From assembly GCA_016932295.1 (NCBI GenBank), contig JAFGDC010000026.1, positions 1-14,289 on the forward strand: a stretch of DNA of 14,289 bases, in the 5' to 3' direction. Under the pieces are notes generated by a model. The model worked only from the letters and a program-made list of their open reading frames with translations. It was not told the origin of the DNA and ran no database searches. Of this stretch, positions 6,153 through 14,289 are shown piece by piece. Position numbers and translations under genes: made by a program. The DNA is from a candidate division CSSED10-310 bacterium. GTDB lineage: Bacteria; CSSED10-310; JAFGDC01. Within the stretch, counting starts at the first letter, position 1. Every line of letters begins with the position of its first letter.

Positions 6153-8120
6153 TCACTGCACTTCGAGCGCCGGCCAGGCTGCCCGTGAAAAGCCGAATCC
6201 ATCGCTGCTCTGTATTCCTATAGGCCAGGTTCCTGCTGCATCAGACAGCACACCCGGGGGGAAATCAAGCACCAAACCGAAGATACCATCACCGGCGTCG
6301 AAATCCCCGTGTTCACCGTCATCCCCGAGGAACAGGCCGGTAGGGTCATCCCCGAGCATCAATTCCAGGCCGGCCGGTCCGTAGGGTGTGTCCGGACAGA
6401 AGGCCAGCAGCGTCAGCAGGCCCCCTTCAGAAGCGCCGATCCTGCTGTTCCACGTGCCGGCCATGAGCACAGGCGGTCCGGGCCGGGTCATTTCACCCTC
6501 CTGATACAGTATCCACCCGTCGGGATCGAACACCACCTCCTCCGGTTCCCAGTCGGTTTCCACGCGGATGGTGTGAAATCTGGCATCGACGGTGGCGGTG
6601 ACGCGCTGCTCCTGCTCACCATTCTTCAATTCGAAAGAGAGGGGCATCCGGAAGATCGGCGCGGATGCATCCTGGACCTGGTCGACGGCGATCAGCACGG
6701 CATTCCCGTCCCTGCCGGGTGATGATCGCCAGTCCCAGGCATAGACGGGAAAACCGGCCGCATAGATCCATTCGGAGAAGAACCAGTCCAGGTCCGCGCC
6801 GTGGATTTCCTCGCAGACTGCCTGGAAATCGGCGATCACGGCGTTGCCGTAGACGTGGCGCTGGTAATAGGTGGACAGAATGTCCCGGAAGACCGTCTCT
6901 CCCACTACGTCGCGCAGCATGTGCAACACCCACGCGCCCTTCTTGTATACAGTATAGCTCCAGACCTGTTCCGGCGGCGGATCGTAGATGGGGAACCGGC
7001 CGTCCGGCAGGGCGTCTTCGCCGAAGTACAGTTCGGCGAAATGGGCCAGGTGGGCGGCGGCATCCTCCGCACCGTAGAAATACTCGAGCCAGAGCACCTC
7101 GCAGTAAGAGGCGAACCCTTCATTGAGCCAGACATCAGCGCAGTCGGCGAGGGTGACGGAATCACCCCACCACATGTGGGACATTTCGTGGGCAAAGGTG
7201 GTCTCGTACCGTCGGTCGCCCTTGATGAGCGCCTTGCCGTACGACACCATGTCCTGGTTTTCCATGGCGCCCAGGATCCGCACTTCGGCGCAGCCATACT
7301 TATCGAAGGGATACAATCCGAACCAGTCCTCGTACATGGCCATGATGGCCGTATCGTTTTGAAAATCAGCCTGGGCGGCCGCCAGATCGTCCGGAAACAC
7401 GAAATACACCAGTTCCATGCCATGGTAGTCGTTGCTGAAGGTGACATACTGGTCGATATTGACCGTGAACAGGTAGCTGGCCATTGGATGATATTCGCGC
7501 CAGATATAGGTGATTTCGTTTTCCCCCTCAATGGTCTCCTCCAGAAGGCCGTTGCAGGCCGCCTTGTAGCCCGTCGGGACGGTCACCCGGATCTCGGCGG
7601 TGGATTTCACCAGCGGTTCATGGTAGCAGGGGAACCATCTGGATGCTTCCACCATGGCGTTGTAGGCGGTACCCCGCTTCCATTCCAGACCTTCCTCCGG
7701 CCCGCCGTGGTAGCCCACCGTCAGGGTGAACGGTTCACCCGCATCATAGGAATGGTCAAGGGTGACGGCAATCTCCTGCATATCGTATTGGTAGACCGCC
7801 GCGTTGCCGTTGACCAGCACCTCGTCCACCTGCAACTCCACCAGGTCGATGGGCACCATAACCAGGTCGTTCTGCTTGCTCACGCAGGACATTTCCACCT
7901 CTCCCGCGAGGGTGAGGTTGTTCATGTCCACATGAAGATCGAGACGGTAATGTTCGATGTCGATGACCAGTTGCTCCTCTTCCGCCGGGCCTCGATAGGG
8001 GCATTCGAAGTATGCCCCGGCGCTATGGCAGACGAGGATCAAGAACAGTGACGTGAACGCTGTGGCGGGTCCCGCGATCCTGTTTTCGGTTATCATTGCC
8101 GTACCACTCACCTTCTTCAT
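6153..8120 (-). CDS. Secreted M1-family aminopeptidase with extra C-terminal domain
   Basis: A 655-residue zinc aminopeptidase. The N-terminal 36 residues form a signal peptide with a probable cut after AGA. Then come the N-terminal beta domain (about 45-235) and the catalytic domain with GAMEN (284-288), HEMSH (311-315) and Glu334 exactly 18 residues later, giving the zinc set HExxHx18[11 protein letters not shown] stretch (389-397) carries the likely catalytic Tyr, and [15 protein letters not shown] (446-460) is a usual late M1 motif. Residues 545-655 are additional. They include an acidic loop [15 protein letters not shown] (600-614) resembling the choice-of-anchor X type of domain, possibly calcium-binding. 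The frame runs on upstream to 8351, but the ATG at 8120 is correct because it gives the signal peptide, has GGAAGGA before it and overlaps the ogt stop as ATGA. Substrate: N-terminal residues of peptides outside the cytoplasm. Confidence 0.92.
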   Translation of the reverse strand: MKKVSGTAMITENRIAGPATAFTSLFLILVCHSAGAYFECPYRGPAEEEQLVIDIEHYRLDLHVDMNNLTLAGEVEMSCVSKQNDLVMVPIDLVELQVDEVLVNGNAAVYQYDMQEIAVTLDHSYDAGEPFTLTVGYHGGPEEGLEWKRGTAYNAMVEASRWFPCYHEPLVKSTAEIRVTVPTGYKAACNGLLEETIEGENEITYIWREYHPMASYLFTVNIDQYVTFSNDYHGMELVYFVFPDDLAAAQADFQNDTAIMAMYEDWFGLYPFDKYGCAEVRILGAMENQDMVSYGKALIKGDRRYETTFAHEMSHMWWGDSVTLADCADVWLNEGFASYCEVLWLEYFYGAEDAAAHLAHFAELYFGEDALPDGRFPIYDPPPEQVWSYTVYKKGAWVLHMLRDVVGETVFRDILSTYYQRHVYGNAVIADFQAVCEEIHGADLDWFFSEWIYAAGFPVYAWDWRSSPGRDGNAVLIAVDQVQDASAPIFRMPLSFELKNGEQEQRVTATVDARFHTIRVETDWEPEEVVFDPDGWILYQEGEMTRPGPPVLMAGTWNSRIGASEGGLLTLLAFCPDTPYGPAGLELMLGDDPTGLFLGDDGEHGDFDAGDGIFGLVLDFPPGVLSDAAGTWPIGIQSSDGFGFSRAAWPALEVQ

Positions 8121-8602
8121 ACGTCCAATCCTTCCAGGCGGAGCAGGTAACGCTTGATGTCCAGTCCACCCGTGTATCCCCCCAGTCGCCCGCCGGCGGC
8201 CACGACGCGATGGCAGGGGACGATAATAGGGACGGGATTGGTGGCCATGGCGCTGCCCACCGCCCTGGCTGCCCCGGGATTCCCGGCGCGCGCCGCCAGA
8301 GCGCCATAGGTTATCGTGACGCCATAGGGTACAGCACACAGCTTCCGCCATACCCGCCGCCGGAACTCGGTGCCCTGCAGATCCAGGGGCAGGTCAAACA
8401 CCTTTCTGGTGCCGGCGAAATACTCAATAAGCTGCGCGCGTACCCGTTCCGCCAGGCCCGTGTCAACAGGGCTGGAATCCGCGTCTGACCTGACTCCCGG
8501 GTAATCGGGGCTCTCGATGAGCAGGGAGGCGATGCCCGTTTCACTCAATTCGACCAGCAGTTTGTAGGGGCCGGCGGGTATTTCAAGGTGTGTCGTGCCC
8601 AT
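8117..8602 (-). CDS. ogt: Methylated-DNA--protein-cysteine methyltransferase
   Basis: A 161-residue suicide repair protein that moves alkyl groups from O6-alkylguanine (and O4-alkylthymine) onto its own cysteine. The active-site motif IVPCHRVV carries the acceptor Cys130. It is preceded by the DNA-binding helix with the finger Arg113 in [12 protein letters not shown] (112-123), and followed by [18 protein letters not shown]. Length is typical of Ogt; there is no Ada-type regulatory domain. The start at 8602 has GGAGGA five bases upstream (8608-8613). The first 20 bases overlap the end of the btpA-like gene, and its stop shares ATGA with the M1 peptidase start, so translation of the three is probably coupled. 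Confidence 0.95.
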   Translation of the reverse strand: MGTTHLEIPAGPYKLLVELSETGIASLLIESPDYPGVRSDADSSPVDTGLAERVRAQLIEYFAGTRKVFDLPLDLQGTEFRRRVWRKLCAVPYGVTITYGALAARAGNPGAARAVGSAMATNPVPIIVPCHRVVAAGGRLGGYTGGLDIKRYLLRLEGLDV

Positions 8603-9413
8603 ACGTTTCCTCCATGATGGTTATCAGCCGGCGGACCCGACCGGTATCGACCGGACCGGTTGTTCGACCGTCCATCTTCAGCGCCGTTCCGGCGATGACG
8701 GCATCACAATGGGTGAGAATGCCCGTTATGGATTCCGCGTCCACGCCGCTGCCGGCGATGAGGAACGCTTCCGGAAGCGCTTGTCTGACAGCCGCCAGGG
8801 CGCCTTTGTCAACCGGTCGACCGGTGCCGGTGCCGGTGATGATGAGCGCATCCGCCAGGCCGCGGTGCCAGGTGTCGGCGGCTGCGGCTGTAAGGTCCCA
8901 CGGGGCCAGCGGCACCGCATGCTTGACATGGACATCGGCGGCGATCGCCACGCCCGGACACCAGGTCTCCCTGAGTCGCAGCGTGTCATGAGCCCGGCCT
9001 GAGATGATTCCCTGGTCGGTGAGCATAGCGCCGCAGTGGACATTGATCCGGACGAAGGCGGCGCCGCAGGCGGCGGCGACGGCCAGGGCGGCGGCGGCGT
9101 CGTTACGCAGCACATTGATGCCCATGGGTAATGCTCCCGCCTCCCGGCGCAACACGGTGGCAAGGTGACTCATGGCGGCGACGGTGATCGCCGGCACGGC
9201 TTCCGGGTAAAATGGCGCATCACCGTAATTCTCCACGATGACGCCGTGGATTCCTCCAGCCCCCAGATTCCTCAGATCCAGCCGCGCCCGTTCCGTAACC
9301 CGCTCGAAATCGCCGTCATAACGCGGACTGCCCGGCAACGGCAGGAGGTGGATCATGCCGATCACCGTTTTTTGCCGCGTCCACGGGCGTCTTCTCGTCA
9401 GTGCTTCGTCCAT
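8583..9413 (-). CDS. BtpA/SgcQ family TIM-barrel protein
   Basis: A 276-residue protein of the BtpA family. After a short basic start ([14 protein letters not shown]) comes [16 protein letters not shown], the characteristic first strand. The usual barrel segments follow: [40 protein letters not shown], the DVHVKHA metal or phosphate-site region, [14 protein letters not shown], and [12 protein letters not shown] with a late phosphate-binding loop ending [11 protein letters not shown]. BtpA itself is linked to photosystem I assembly in cyanobacteria and SgcQ to a sugar gene cluster. Outside those settings the reaction is unknown, and nothing here suggests photosynthesis. The frame opens at 9548, but the ATG at 9413 has AGAGAG seven to eight bases upstream and gives the normal family length. 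First gene of the cluster that continues with ogt and the M1 peptidase. Confidence 0.88.
   Translation of the reverse strand: MDEALTRRRPWTRQKTVIGMIHLLPLPGSPRYDGDFERVTERARLDLRNLGAGGIHGVIVENYGDAPFYPEAVPAITVAAMSHLATVLRREAGALPMGINVLRNDAAAALAVAAACGAAFVRINVHCGAMLTDQGIISGRAHDTLRLRETWCPGVAIAADVHVKHAVPLAPWDLTAAAADTWHRGLADALIITGTGTGRPVDKGALAAVRQALPEAFLIAGSGVDAESITGILTHCDAVIAGTALKMDGRTTGPVDTGRVRRLITIMEETYGHDTP
8608..8613 (-). promoter_or_regulatory. Ribosome binding site of ogt inside the upstream gene
   Basis: Minus-strand GGAGGA, five bases before the ogt ATG and inside the last codons of the btpA-like gene. It supports the 20-base overlap as real. Confidence 0.6.
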
Positions 9414-10039
9414 GGGGTCTCTCTTTTCTCTACCCGGCCGCTCACCCGGAGTTGCGTGACCGAACCGCATCCACTGCGATCTCGCCACGACTCCGGCGGC
9501 ATTCAGGTCGTCTCCCCGCGCCGCAGCGCTTGGTGGGACCTGGGTCAAATGCTCGCGTCGCCTCGGTCATGCGCCTCTCGTATCCTGGCTCACACAGTAT
9601 GATCAGATTACTTACCTGGCCCCGGTTTTGCAAAGCCCGGATTATCAGCGGATCCACCATCCATCCGGATGGCCGGGCAACGCGCCGCAGACATCGTCCT
9701 CGCTGGATTTTAAAGGCACTATCGAGCTGCACCGTGCCGAGCCGGACGGCTGCTTCACCCGCTGCGCTCGATCGACGGTTGTCCTTGTGATTCCGGCTCG
9801 ACCGGTGGAAGATGGATTCCGGTCATTTCAGTTCATGGGGGCTCCCCAGAGACCGTGAATCCAATTATTCGGGAGCATACCCTGCCTGATCCACGGGCGT
9901 TCCAGGTAGGGAATCGCGGCATGACGATCGGGGTGCTTCGGCGGCGCTGGTCGTCGGCGGATTCAATGCACCCATTGAACGGAATACCATGAACATGTAG
10001 AAGGAAAGGATACCGGCACCATCAGCGAAGGAGGTTAAA
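9414..10039. other. Divergent intergenic region
   Basis: It lies between the start of the minus-strand cluster and the plus-strand DUF362 gene, so promoters for both should be here. I see only weak candidates, such as minus-strand TTGCAA, 17 bases, TAATCT near 9605-9635, and plus-strand TTGAAC at 9974 with TAGAAG 17 bases on. Open frames in the stretch look random. No repeat shared with the other gaps was found. Confidence 0.45.
10028..10034 (+). promoter_or_regulatory. Ribosome binding site for a GTG start
   Basis: AAGGAGG followed by TTAAA and then GTG at 10040. This near-perfect site fixes the unusual GTG start of the DUF362 gene. Confidence 0.75.
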
Positions 10040-11155
10040 GTGAAGGAAGCGACGGTTTGTTTTGCCTCTACAAGGGCCGTGCGGATGCGGGGACTGCTGC
10101 AGCGGCTTCCGGATCTGATCGATGCGGTTGGATTGGATTTTGTCAGCAAGGACAGTCTGGTGGCTATCAAGTGTCACTTCGGAGAGCGTGGTTGCACGAC
10201 CTTCATTCGTCCGGTTTTCATCAGGGCGGTGGTGGAGAAGGTGTTGGCCCGTGGTGCGGTGCCGTTCCTGACAGATACCGCCACCCTTTACAGGAGCGCT
10301 CGCCGGGACGGCGCCCGTTATCTCCACCAGGCGGTGCAGCATGGATTCACCTATGCGACCGTCCTGGCGCCGATCATGATCGCCGATGGATTGAAATCGG
10401 AGAATGTGGTAACCGTACCCCTTGATGAACGAGCAGTTCATTTCCGCCAGGTAGAGATCGCCGGCGCCACCCAGGCGGCTGACGCCATGATTGTGATCAG
10501 TCACCTCAAGGGGCACCTGGTGGCAGGTTTCGGCGGCGCGATCAAGAACCTTTCGATGGGTCTGTCCTCGAGGTCCTGCAAGCAGAGGATGCATGCCTCG
10601 GTGAAACCGGAATTCAACGAAAAGCGCTGCGTGGGATGCGGTGTCTGCGCCGATGTGTGTCCGGAGGAAGCCGTGACGGTGGTGGACGGCGTGGCGCATT
10701 TCGATCTGGCGAAATGCAGCGGTTGCGCTGAATGTATCACCCATTGTGAGTACGGCGCCTTGCATATTCTCTGGAACGAGCGGCCGGAGGTGATGCAGGA
10801 AAAGATGGCGGAGGTGGCGGCGGGGGTGATGACCGGCAAGAGCGAGCGGACACTGTTTATCACATTCGTTCTGGATGTGACGCCGGACTGTGACTGTTTC
10901 CCTTGCAGCGATCGAGCCATTGTGCCCGATATCGGCGTCTTCGCCTCGATGGATCCGGTGGCGTGCGATCAGGCCGCCGTGGATGCGGTCAATGGCATGC
11001 CGGGAATCCACGATACCGAACTGCGATCGGGATTCGAGCCGGGCGGTGACAAGTTACGCGGCATGAGGCCGGATATCGACTGGACAGCCCAGCTCGCCCA
11101 TGCGGAGCGGCTTGGACTGGGAACCAGACGGTATCGGCTACAGACAGTGGAATAG
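10040..11155 (+). CDS. DUF362 protein with two 4Fe-4S clusters
   Basis: A 371-residue protein. The DUF362 domain is split around an inserted ferredoxin-type module. Residues 1-180 hold IKCHFGERG, FLTDTATLY and SHLKGHLVAGFGGAIKNLSMG. The module has Cys197, 200, 203 and 207 (CVGCGVCADVCP) and Cys226, 229, 232 and 236 (CSGCAECITHC), enough for two 4Fe-4S clusters. DUF362 then resumes with DVTPDCDCFPCSD (Cys284, 286, 289) and the conserved VPDIGVFASMDPVACDQAAVDAVN. Length and architecture are normal for the family. It is a cytoplasmic redox protein of unknown reaction, common in anaerobes, and no partner is encoded next to it. It starts with GTG after a near-perfect ribosome binding site. Single-gene unit, since the next 1.1 kb holds no gene. 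Confidence 0.9.
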   Translation: MKEATVCFASTRAVRMRGLLQRLPDLIDAVGLDFVSKDSLVAIKCHFGERGCTTFIRPVFIRAVVEKVLARGAVPFLTDTATLYRSARRDGARYLHQAVQHGFTYATVLAPIMIADGLKSENVVTVPLDERAVHFRQVEIAGATQAADAMIVISHLKGHLVAGFGGAIKNLSMGLSSRSCKQRMHASVKPEFNEKRCVGCGVCADVCPEEAVTVVDGVAHFDLAKCSGCAECITHCEYGALHILWNERPEVMQEKMAEVAAGVMTGKSERTLFITFVLDVTPDCDCFPCSDRAIVPDIGVFASMDPVACDQAAVDAVNGMPGIHDTELRSGFEPGGDKLRGMRPDIDWTAQLAHAERLGLGTRRYRLQTVE

Positions 11156-11673
11156 AGGATCAGAAAGTCCGGTGGTAGGGGGCGGACCAGTGTGAACCAG
11201 ATACGGACCACGGGCCCGACAAACCCGTACCCAATCGACATGAGCACCATCGCGCAGGATCATTTGTGGATTCGGGCAAGGATGGAGGCAGGTTCGCGGA
11301 GCTGGATGATGATGCCTGGATTGTAGTGCGAGGCCTAGCCTTTCTAAAGATTTCAATGAAAGTTACTGTCGAGGCGTGACACCTGTTGCGCTGGGGCTGT
11401 TCTCGTACCGTCCCTCGCTTTCTTCGATCAGGGCCGGGGGCGCGAGCCAGGCAGATGATGTCAAGTTTGCGTTACACCACGGTTGACAACCGGCGCTGCA
11501 TTATGCGAACAAAGTGTCACATGTCCTTGAAATATATGGCTTTATCGTTTTTACAACAATGGCATGGAACATGCAATGCAAGGGCTCGTCATTCGAATGA
11601 CTGCCGTCCTGGCGGAAGGCTGGGGGCGAGCCGTCCGGGACAGCCCGTATCCCGGAAGGCAGGCGCCCAAGAT

Positions 11674-11689
11674 CCGGTGCGCGCACCGG
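11674..11689. repeat. Perfect 16-base palindrome
   Basis: CCGGTGCGCGCACCGG. It is built from the heptamer CCGGTGC, the dinucleotide GC and the reverse-complement heptamer GCACCGG. It sits in a GC-rich island. Confidence 0.7.
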
Positions 11690-12140
11690 GCGCATCCCGC
11701 GACTCTCGTGTGCCTGCAAGGCGGGCCGCCCGGCGCATGGCCGGCGCCCTGCCGGCCGGCGGGGGAGGGCCCACGCGGAAGGCGAACCATGCCCGGCTGA
11801 TCCGGCAAAAACCCATGTTTATCAATATGTTGCGCGAATCTTGGGGCGCTATTGTCATACCGGGTCGGGCTACCTGTCCCTGGTTGCCGTTTTTCCCTCC
11901 GCCCGTCGTACTTCGTGCGACTGCTCTCGTTGCGCCGCTACCGCGTACCGCCTGGTGGAACCCGATCATGACACTTATGCGATTTGCGATAGGACATCGA
12001 TCGATCCGGTCGGATTCAGAATCCCGCAGATACAGCGATGGCTTTCGTCGTCTACAGGATTTGCCGGTTAGCGCGTGATGCGTTGGATAACAATCGAGTA
12101 GAGCGAATAGTAGTCGATCCACGCACGACTCCCCTTGCAG

Positions 12141-12195
12141 GACTTTGAATACCAATGCTTCGTGGCGAAGATTACAGGATTCCGGGTACGACCCC
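12141..12195 (-). repeat. Dispersed intergenic repeat, copy C (inverted)
   Basis: On the minus strand it begins GGGGTCGTACCCGGAATCCT and matches copy A at about 44 of 55 positions. The small hairpin is improved here to CTTCG-CCA-CGAAG. No clear 16-base tandem lies beside it. It is about 100 bases downstream of the stop of the fused glycosyltransferase gene and reads in the same direction. Confidence 0.8.
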
Positions 12196-12225
12196 CGATG
12201 ATGGCGCGCAGACCATTGAATGATG

Positions 12226-12239
12226 GCACCGGCCGGTGC
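12226..12239. repeat. Perfect 14-base palindrome
   Basis: GCACCGGCCGGTGC. It uses the same two heptamers as the palindrome at 11674-11689, in the opposite order. It could form a five-base-pair stem with a GGCC loop downstream of the fused glycosyltransferase gene; no T-run follows. Confidence 0.65.
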
Positions 12240-12293
12240 GTCGATTGCAGTCGGCATCACCCGAGTGGTGAACTCCGGTCTGGGGGGACAACC

Positions 12294-14289
12294 TCAGAAT
12301 CGCGGCACCCGCATGACACGGCGCAAGGAATCCCGGAGAATCATGAGATCACGGAAAATGGAATTGTTGTAGATGTACATCAAATCATACATGAGCGTGA
12401 TCCTGTCTCCGGTATCATAGGCATTGTTGACCTGGGCCAATCCGATGACGCCGGGTTTGACCCTGAATCGCTGGCGGTAGGCGCTGTCGCGGGTCATGTA
12501 GGTCGTCGCCAGTTCCGGCTTTTCCGCCTGCGGTCCGATGAAACTCATGGTGCCGTTGAGGATGTTCAAGAGTTGCGGTAGTCCATCCAGCCGATAGCGG
12601 GTAAGACCGTGCAGCAACAGCCTGATGATTCCCGCCGGGGACCTGTTGGTAAGAGCAGGGTGATCGAGGTTGAATCGATAGAGATGGAAGTACCGCTGCT
12701 GCTTGCCCAGGCGAGGTTGCTTGCATAGCAAAGGACTGACGCCCAAACCTCGAAGCATGAGCCCGAACAGGATAAACAGCGGCGAGGTGAGAACGAGAAG
12801 AACCAGGGAGAGCGAAATTTCCAATAATCGCTTGATCCAACCCACTGGTCCATCATTCGTGCGCGGCGGGAAAGTGACCAACGGGATATCCGCGAGGAGT
12901 TGGAAATTGGTCTTGCCTATCATCATATCGTAGAGTTCCGGGAGAAAACTCACCTCGACATTGTGCATCCCTGCATCGAGAAGATCCTCGATCATGGCTG
13001 AACGCCATGTGTTCTGATGGATAGCGATGACTGAATCCACCCGGTGTTCAGAGACGATCTTGGGGATTTTGTTCATTGACCCGAGGTAGGGCAGGCCAGG
13101 CTCATCCCCGGGTGGCTCCGCCGGCAGATCATTCACGTAGCCGATTATCTCGTAGTTGAGGTGCGGTTTGGCGCGCACCGCGGCCTGGAACTGGCCGGCC
13201 TGTTCCCGGGGTCCGGCGATGAGTACCCGGCGGTAAAAAACAGGCAGATAGAATGTCCTGGCGATGATCAGGTGCCAGATCGTGATCAGGACGACGGAGA
13301 TCAACCAGGCGATCAAGGTGACGGAACGGGGAAAATCGAACAACTGCTGGCCCAGCCAGCGGATGAAGATGATAAGGATAAACAGCAGCGAGATGGCCTT
13401 TGTCGCCTGAGGTATGATGAGACTCTTGAAGAAGGTCCGGCGCTCTGCTTCGTAGAGTTTAAAAAATTTGAATACAACGACCTGGAGCACGGTTATCCAA
13501 AGGGCGTTCTGGGTATACTCCAGTAGGTTGATGCTGGGAATCTCGCCGCCGAACCGCAGGAGAAAACCGAAGAAGATGGCGAGGTTGACGAGCAGTGCAT
13601 CACCCACCAGGAGGAGCAGCGGTATGAGTTTCCGGAGTGAGTTGCGCCCCGCCATGAGCATCTGCGTGTAGACGCCGACGGTCTGTTGAACTGTCTGATC
13701 GAGGTTGTAATGTTCGACGATGCGCCGGTGCGCTCGTTCCCCCATGGCGGTGCGCAATGGCAGATCGCCGGCCAGGATCAGCAAGCGGTCGGTGGTGGCG
13801 GCGACATCGCCGGCCGGCACCAGGAAACTGTTCACTCCATCATCGATGATTTCGGTGATGCCGCCGATCGCCGAGGCTACGACGGGGGTGCCTGATGCCA
13901 TGGCCTCCAGGACTGCATAGGGCATGGCTTCGAAGAGGGATGTGAAGGCGAATACATCGATCGCTGCCAGTATGTCGGGTACATCGGTTCGATACCCGGT
14001 GAAGAGCACCTTGTCCGCCACCCCGAGTTCAGCCGCCAGGTGTTGATAGCGAGCCTTCGCCGGACCATCTCCGACCAGCATCAGCATGGCATCAGGGTAT
14101 CGTTCGGCGACTCCCGCGAATGCTCTGATCAGCGTATCCTGCCCCTTGGTGCCAATCAGACGGGCTATCATGGCAATGAGCAGGGTTCGGGGCGGGATAT
14201 CGAATTCTCCCCGAATGCGACTGGCCGCCCGGTTGCTGAACCTGCCGACATCGACGCCGTTGGCGATCTGAAGCACCCGTCGCGCCGAC
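12294..14289 (-). CDS. Fused GT4 glycosyltransferase and polyprenyl-phosphate sugar transferase (5' end off window)
   Basis: The frame is open to the right edge (codons for Ser-Ala-Arg-Arg precede the GTG at 14276), so the start lies outside. Numbers count from 14276. Residues 1-205 are the C-terminal half of a family-4 glycosyltransferase: NGVDV, KGQDTLIRAF, LVGDGP, and the E-x7-E nucleotide-sugar site at Glu116 and Glu124. About 215-340 hold four membrane helices, 350-440 a Rossmann-like CoA-binding_3 domain, and 480-660 a bacterial sugar-transferase (phosphoglycosyl transferase) domain ending RVKPGVIGLAQVN and YDLMYIYNNS. The second part resembles WbaP/WcaJ, which put a sugar phosphate on undecaprenyl phosphate to start a polysaccharide. 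Key positions differ: Asp564-Gly565 where Asp-Glu is expected, KRLLEI for KRxxDI, GTMS for GDMS and GPQ for GPR. Act of chain initiation is therefore uncertain. Confidence 0.88.
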   Translation of the reverse strand, partial: SARRVLQIANGVDVGRFSNRAASRIRGEFDIPPRTLLIAMIARLIGTKGQDTLIRAFAGVAERYPDAMLMLVGDGPAKARYQHLAAELGVADKVLFTGYRTDVPDILAAIDVFAFTSLFEAMPYAVLEAMASGTPVVASAIGGITEIIDDGVNSFLVPAGDVAATTDRLLILAGDLPLRTAMGERAHRRIVEHYNLDQTVQQTVGVYTQMLMAGRNSLRKLIPLLLLVGDALLVNLAIFFGFLLRFGGEIPSINLLEYTQNALWITVLQVVVFKFFKLYEAERRTFFKSLIIPQATKAISLLFILIIFIRWLGQQLFDFPRSVTLIAWLISVVLITIWHLIIARTFYLPVFYRRVLIAGPREQAGQFQAAVRAKPHLNYEIIGYVNDLPAEPPGDEPGLPYLGSMNKIPKIVSEHRVDSVIAIHQNTWRSAMIEDLLDAGMHNVEVSFLPELYDMMIGKTNFQLLADIPLVTFPPRTNDGPVGWIKRLLEISLSLVLLVLTSPLFILFGLMLRGLGVSPLLCKQPRLGKQQRYFHLYRFNLDHPALTNRSPAGIIRLLLHGLTRYRLDGLPQLLNILNGTMSFIGPQAEKPELATTYMTRDSAYRQRFRVKPGVIGLAQVNNAYDTGDRITLMYDLMYIYNNSIFRDLMILRDSLRRVMRVPRF

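Larger units (their letters stand above)
11156..12293. other. Long gene-free stretch with GC-rich hairpins
   Basis: Open frames on both strands (for example 11386-12078 plus and 11589-12260 minus) have no ribosome binding sites, are rich in Arg and Pro, and look random. About 11600-11790 is a GC-rich island with several inverted repeats: GGCGG-G-CCGCC, CCGGC-GCCCT-GCCGG and the 16-base palindrome at 11674-11689. Nearer the right gene are the palindrome at 12226-12239, TCACC-CGAGT-GGTGA at 12257-12271, and the inverted copy C of the dispersed repeat. None has a T-run, so none is a convincing intrinsic terminator. Confidence 0.55.

Noticed and set aside
6801..8051. Plus-strand open frame of 416 codons
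   Set aside because: It is antisense to the M1 peptidase, which has every catalytic motif. The plus-strand product is His-, Val- and Gly-rich without a recognisable domain or ribosome binding site.
10022..11011. Minus-strand open frame of 329 codons
   Set aside because: Antisense shadow of the DUF362 gene; the iron-sulfur motifs lie on the plus strand.
11483..11488. TTGACA as a promoter
   Set aside because: No -10 element at proper spacing and no gene follows; it is part of a short inverted repeat GGTTG-A-CAACC.
11589..12260. 223-codon minus-strand frame and the overlapping 230-codon plus-strand frame at 11386-12078
   Set aside because: Both are rich in Arg, Pro, Gly and Ser, lack ribosome binding sites and run across the repeat and palindromes; no domain is recognisable.

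Overview
The window is bacterial DNA of moderately high GC, richer in the genes on the right than in the left third. Protein-coding genes are separated by unusually long gene-free gaps: about 950, 500, 1060, 630 and 1140 bases. Long repeat-bearing gaps, a secreted M1 peptidase with an acidic C-terminal domain, a polyprenyl-phosphate sugar transferase, a DUF362 ferredoxin-type protein and a BtpA-family protein fit an uncultured Gram-negative lineage of the FCB/Eisenbacteria/Fermentibacteria kind. That placement is inference; no marker gene is present.

Layout. (1) 1-68, minus strand: only the signal peptide of an exported protein. (2) 69-4232: an accessory-looking region. It holds a 76-residue helix-turn-helix-like protein (minus) and a two-gene plus-strand unit, a YiiX-type papain-like hydrolase followed by a calcineurin-like metallophosphoesterase. 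The unit lies between a direct repeat of 49 bases (873-921 and 3193-3241) and, outside that, a second direct repeat of 55 bases (616-670 and 3867-3921). (3) 4233-9413, minus strand: a compact cluster read in the order btpA-like, ogt, M1 aminopeptidase, multi-pass membrane protein. The first three overlap each other (20 and 4 bases), so they are very probably one transcript. (4) 10040-11155, plus strand: a DUF362 protein with two 4Fe-4S motifs, diverging from the cluster. (5) 11156-12293: a gap holding a third, inverted copy of the 55-base repeat and two perfect palindromes built from the same heptamer. (6) 12294 to the right edge, minus strand: a fused enzyme joining a family-4 glycosyltransferase domain to a polyisoprenyl-phosphate hexose-1-phosphate transferase.

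How the parts relate. The right-edge fusion belongs to surface polysaccharide or O-antigen assembly and would combine the chain-starting step with a later sugar addition. However, several conserved positions of its phosphoglycosyl transferase domain are changed, including the Glu of the catalytic Asp-Glu pair. The multi-pass protein at 4233-6035 resembles GT-C glycosyltransferases and may also serve the envelope. The M1 peptidase is exported. Ogt repairs O6-alkylguanine in the cytoplasm; no shared pathway links it to its neighbours.

The most unusual features are the fusion protein with an altered catalytic dyad, the three-copy dispersed repeat whose two direct copies each carry a 16-base tandem at the 5' side, and the direct repeats bracketing the hydrolase/phosphoesterase cassette. 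No CRISPR array, rRNA, tRNA, transposase or phage gene was recognised.
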